From contig DAIDKA010000093.1 in NCBI GenBank assembly GCA_027451085.1, positions 1-8,275 on the forward strand: a stretch of DNA of 8,275 bases, read 5' to 3'. A model generated the notes under the pieces. The model had not been told where the DNA came from. It was given only the letters and a program-made list of their open reading frames with translations, and searched no databases. Source of the DNA: Gammaproteobacteria bacterium. Lineage in GTDB: Bacteria; Pseudomonadota; Gammaproteobacteria; Steroidobacterales; Steroidobacteraceae. The position numbers and the translations under genes were made by a program. Position 1 is the first letter of the stretch. Each line of letters begins with the position of its first letter. Below, piece after piece: positions 6,736-8,275 of the stretch.

Positions 6736-6789
6736 TGTCCGGCCCGGTGTCCGCCTGGCTGTCCGCGGACAGTCCGTCTGCCGGTGTCC
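6736..6789. repeat. TGTCC repeat cluster upstream of the tolC homologue
   Basis: TGTCC occurs at 6736, 6748 and 6760, exactly 12 bp apart, and again at 6785. An inverted copy, GGACA, lies at 6767-6771, and a further TGTCC at 6662 is near the RIO start. The cluster sits in the divergent RIO-tolC gap next to the candidate RIO promoter. It could be a tandem operator, but the 5-mer is short and GC-rich, so chance is not excluded. Confidence 0.35.
6759..6772. promoter_or_regulatory. 14-bp perfect palindrome, possible operator
   Basis: CTGTCCGCGGACAG reads the same on both strands over 14 bp. It lies between two divergent genes, where a terminator is not expected, about 31 bp upstream of the candidate RIO -35 and 125 bp upstream of the tolC start. 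A dimeric regulator site controlling one or both genes is the simplest reading. I do not recognise it as the site of a named regulator. Confidence 0.4.
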
Positions 6790-6896
6790 TGGTCTGTAAC
6801 AAAGTAAAAACAAGGGGTTACGTGATCCCCGTCGGTGGCACGGCATTTGAAATACCTGGCTCCGGGAAGGATTTTTCCGGCCAAGGATGGAACGTG

Positions 6897-8261
6897 ATGC
6901 GGCAATGGGGGCTGGCGCTGGGAGTGACGGCGCTGCTGATGGCGGGTGCCGCGCATGCCAATGACCTGGTGCGCATGTACCAGCTGGCGCTTGCGCAAGA
7001 CACGATACTGCAGGCGGCCATCGCGCAGCGTGATGCCGCCATCGAGGTGAAGCCCCAGGCCATCGCCCAGCTGCTGCCCCAGGTCATGGCCAGTGGCACC
7101 GGTTCCCGCCAGAACCTGGGTGTGCAGCTGGATCAGCCAGCCGGCGCGCAAGTTGGCACGGTCGCAGGTTGCGGACTTTCCGCTGATCTGACGACCGAAC
7201 ACTGCATCGGCGATGCCCATGCCTATACGCTCAGCCTGACGCAGACCCTGTGGAGCTACCAGTCGTTCAACCAGCTGCGCGAGGCCAATGCATTGGCCGC
7301 CAGCGCCCAGGCGACCCTGCTGTCGGCGCAGCAGGCGTTGTTGCTGCGGGTAGCCCAGGCCTATTTCAACATCCTCGCCGTCAGGGACCAGCTGGCCGCC
7401 AATGTCGCGGAACGGGATGGATATGGCGTGCTGCTCAAGCAGGCGCGTGGCCGCGAGCAGACCGGCGTCGGCCCGCGCAGCGAGTCGGAGCAGGCGCAGT
7501 CCTTTTTCGACGCGACGGAGCAGGGGGTGATCGATGCCCGCAATGCCCTCGATGACGCCGAACTCGCTCTGGCCGAGATAGTCGGAGTCAATCCCGGGGA
7601 GGTGGCTTCGCTGCGGGAGAGCATTCCCTTGACCAGCCCGGATCCAGCTTCACTGGAGGCATGGGTGACCGCGGCTTTGCGCGACAATCCCGCGGTGAGG
7701 GCGGCACAATTACAGGTGGATGCGGCGAACCGGGACATTGCCGTGCAACAGGGCAAGGGGCTGCCGACGCTGACCCTGAGCGGCAGCGCCGAGCACACCT
7801 GGCAGGACCCGGCCTTCGGTGGCAGCCAGACCGATCAGATGATCGGGGTGTCGATCAACTGGCCGCTGTTCCAGGGTGGCGCGGTGGCTTCTGCCATGCG
7901 GCAGTCACGGGCGCAGTACCGGGGAATGCTTGCCCAGTACGAGGGACTCAAGCGCGACACCGAGCGCCAGACCCGTGCGGCCTACCGCAATGTCCTCAGC
8001 GGCATCGAGCGCGTGACGGTGGCGCAGCGCGCGGTGGAGTCAGGACGCGTCGCGGTCGAAGCCAGCCAGCGTAACGTGGAATTCGGCACCGGCGGGGAGT
8101 TCGACCTGCTCAACGCCCAGTCCAACTACTACAACGCGCAGCGCGCCTACTTCCAGACGCGCTACGACTATCTCACAGCGCTGCTGACCCTGAAGCAGCA
8201 GGCGGGTCGTCTGTCTGAACAGGACCTGGCCGCGATCGATGCGCTGCTGGTGACGAAATGA
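6897..8261 (+). CDS. tolC: TolC-family outer-membrane efflux/secretion channel
   Basis: A 454-residue outer-membrane channel component that, as a trimer, would connect inner-membrane pumps to the exterior. The ATG at 6897 follows AAGGA with 9-nt spacing and starts a signal peptide (MRQW, hydrophobic core, cleavage after AHA at 21). The mature protein begins NDLVRMYQLAL, like the ENLMQVYQ start of E. coli TolC. The two internal repeats are clear. Repeat 1: AIAQRDAA, LLPQV, SLTQTLWSY, AQAYFNILAV. Repeat 2: NPAVRAAQLQV, LPTLTLSGSAEHTW, VSINWPLFQGG, AQRAYFQTRYDYLTALLTLK, and a terminal LSEQDLAAID also seen in TolC. It lacks the roughly 40 extra residues, mostly C-terminal, of the E. coli protein. 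The periplasmic tip residues and a loop Cys pair (C92, C103) are unusual (see findings). Its stop overlaps the next gene's ATG, suggesting an operon. No inner-membrane pump or adaptor gene is visible. Confidence 0.92.
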   Translation: MRQWGLALGVTALLMAGAAHANDLVRMYQLALAQDTILQAAIAQRDAAIEVKPQAIAQLLPQVMASGTGSRQNLGVQLDQPAGAQVGTVAGCGLSADLTTEHCIGDAHAYTLSLTQTLWSYQSFNQLREANALAASAQATLLSAQQALLLRVAQAYFNILAVRDQLAANVAERDGYGVLLKQARGREQTGVGPRSESEQAQSFFDATEQGVIDARNALDDAELALAEIVGVNPGEVASLRESIPLTSPDPASLEAWVTAALRDNPAVRAAQLQVDAANRDIAVQQGKGLPTLTLSGSAEHTWQDPAFGGSQTDQMIGVSINWPLFQGGAVASAMRQSRAQYRGMLAQYEGLKRDTERQTRAAYRNVLSGIERVTVAQRAVESGRVAVEASQRNVEFGTGGEFDLLNAQSNYYNAQRAYFQTRYDYLTALLTLKQQAGRLSEQDLAAIDALLVTK

Positions 8262-8275
8262 AACATTACCCGAAG
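8258..8275 (+). CDS. Start of an unidentified downstream gene, cut by the window edge
   Basis: The ATG at 8258 overlaps the tolC stop as ATGA, a common sign of translational coupling, and reads M-K-H-Y-P-K before the window ends. Six residues are too few to assign a family. The basic start could begin a signal or membrane sequence. An adaptor, a KDO transferase (which I recall near tolC in some related genomes) or something unrelated are all possible. Confidence 0.45.

Noticed and set aside
6708..6896. Upstream extension of the tolC frame
   Set aside because: It would bury the signal peptide 63 residues in. The ATG at 6897 has a good ribosome-binding site and starts a standard signal sequence.
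6660..7220. Upstream extension of the RIO kinase frame into the tolC region
   Set aside because: Homologues begin at MKTPKG, and the extension is antisense to the tolC signal peptide and N-terminal region.
1..8275. Mobile element, CRISPR array, tRNA/rRNA or defence island
   Set aside because: No transposase or integrase motifs, terminal repeats, spaced direct repeats or tRNA-like segments were seen. The genes are housekeeping-like with uniform composition.

Overview
The window looks like ordinary chromosomal DNA from a high-GC (about two-thirds G+C by eye) Gram-negative bacterium, most likely a gammaproteobacterium. The evidence is a TolC-family outer-membrane channel with a signal peptide, a YheS-type ABC-F ATPase, a PotF-type lipoprotein, a CPXCG cysteine-rich small protein and a bacterial RIO-type kinase with the usual MKTPKG start. 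The exact genus cannot be read from this stretch. Codon use is uniform, and I see no transposase, integrase, tRNA, rRNA, CRISPR array or phage gene.

Layout, left to right. Positions 1-309 hold the 3' end of a thiamine-diphosphate enzyme resembling benzoylformate decarboxylase. Converging on it are two minus-strand genes: a five-helix membrane protein resembling DUF1453 (1049-1579) and an exported PrxQ/BCP-like peroxiredoxin (355-945). Divergent from the membrane protein is a plus-strand pair: a PotF-like polyamine-binding lipoprotein (1619-2755), then 32 bp later a flavin-reductase-like FMN protein (2788-3408). This pair converges on a minus-strand CPXCG zinc-ribbon-like protein (3425-3751). 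A 104-bp gap containing a GC-only hairpin separates that gene from divergent yheS (3856-5820). The 3' end of yheS overlaps by 13 bp the 3' end of a convergent RIO kinase gene (5808-6659). A 237-bp divergent region (6660-6896) carries a candidate promoter for the kinase, a 14-bp perfect palindrome and a cluster of TGTCC repeats. The window ends with a TolC-family gene (6897-8261) whose stop overlaps the ATG of a further gene cut by the window edge.

How the genes relate. No single pathway is evident. YheS and RIO kinases both belong to families tied to ribosomes or translation and lie tail-to-tail. The exported peroxiredoxin, the PotF-like lipoprotein and the TolC homologue act in the envelope. 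The PotF-like protein has no ABC permease or ATPase genes beside it.

I found no convincing undescribed multi-gene system. The best leads are residue-level departures from the E. coli models: the ligand pocket of the PotF homologue, the periplasmic tip and a loop cysteine pair of the TolC homologue, and the resolving cysteine of the peroxiredoxin. The architecture of the RIO-tolC intergenic region is a further lead. The comparisons with E. coli PotF, TolC and YheS use sequences recalled from memory and should be confirmed by alignment.
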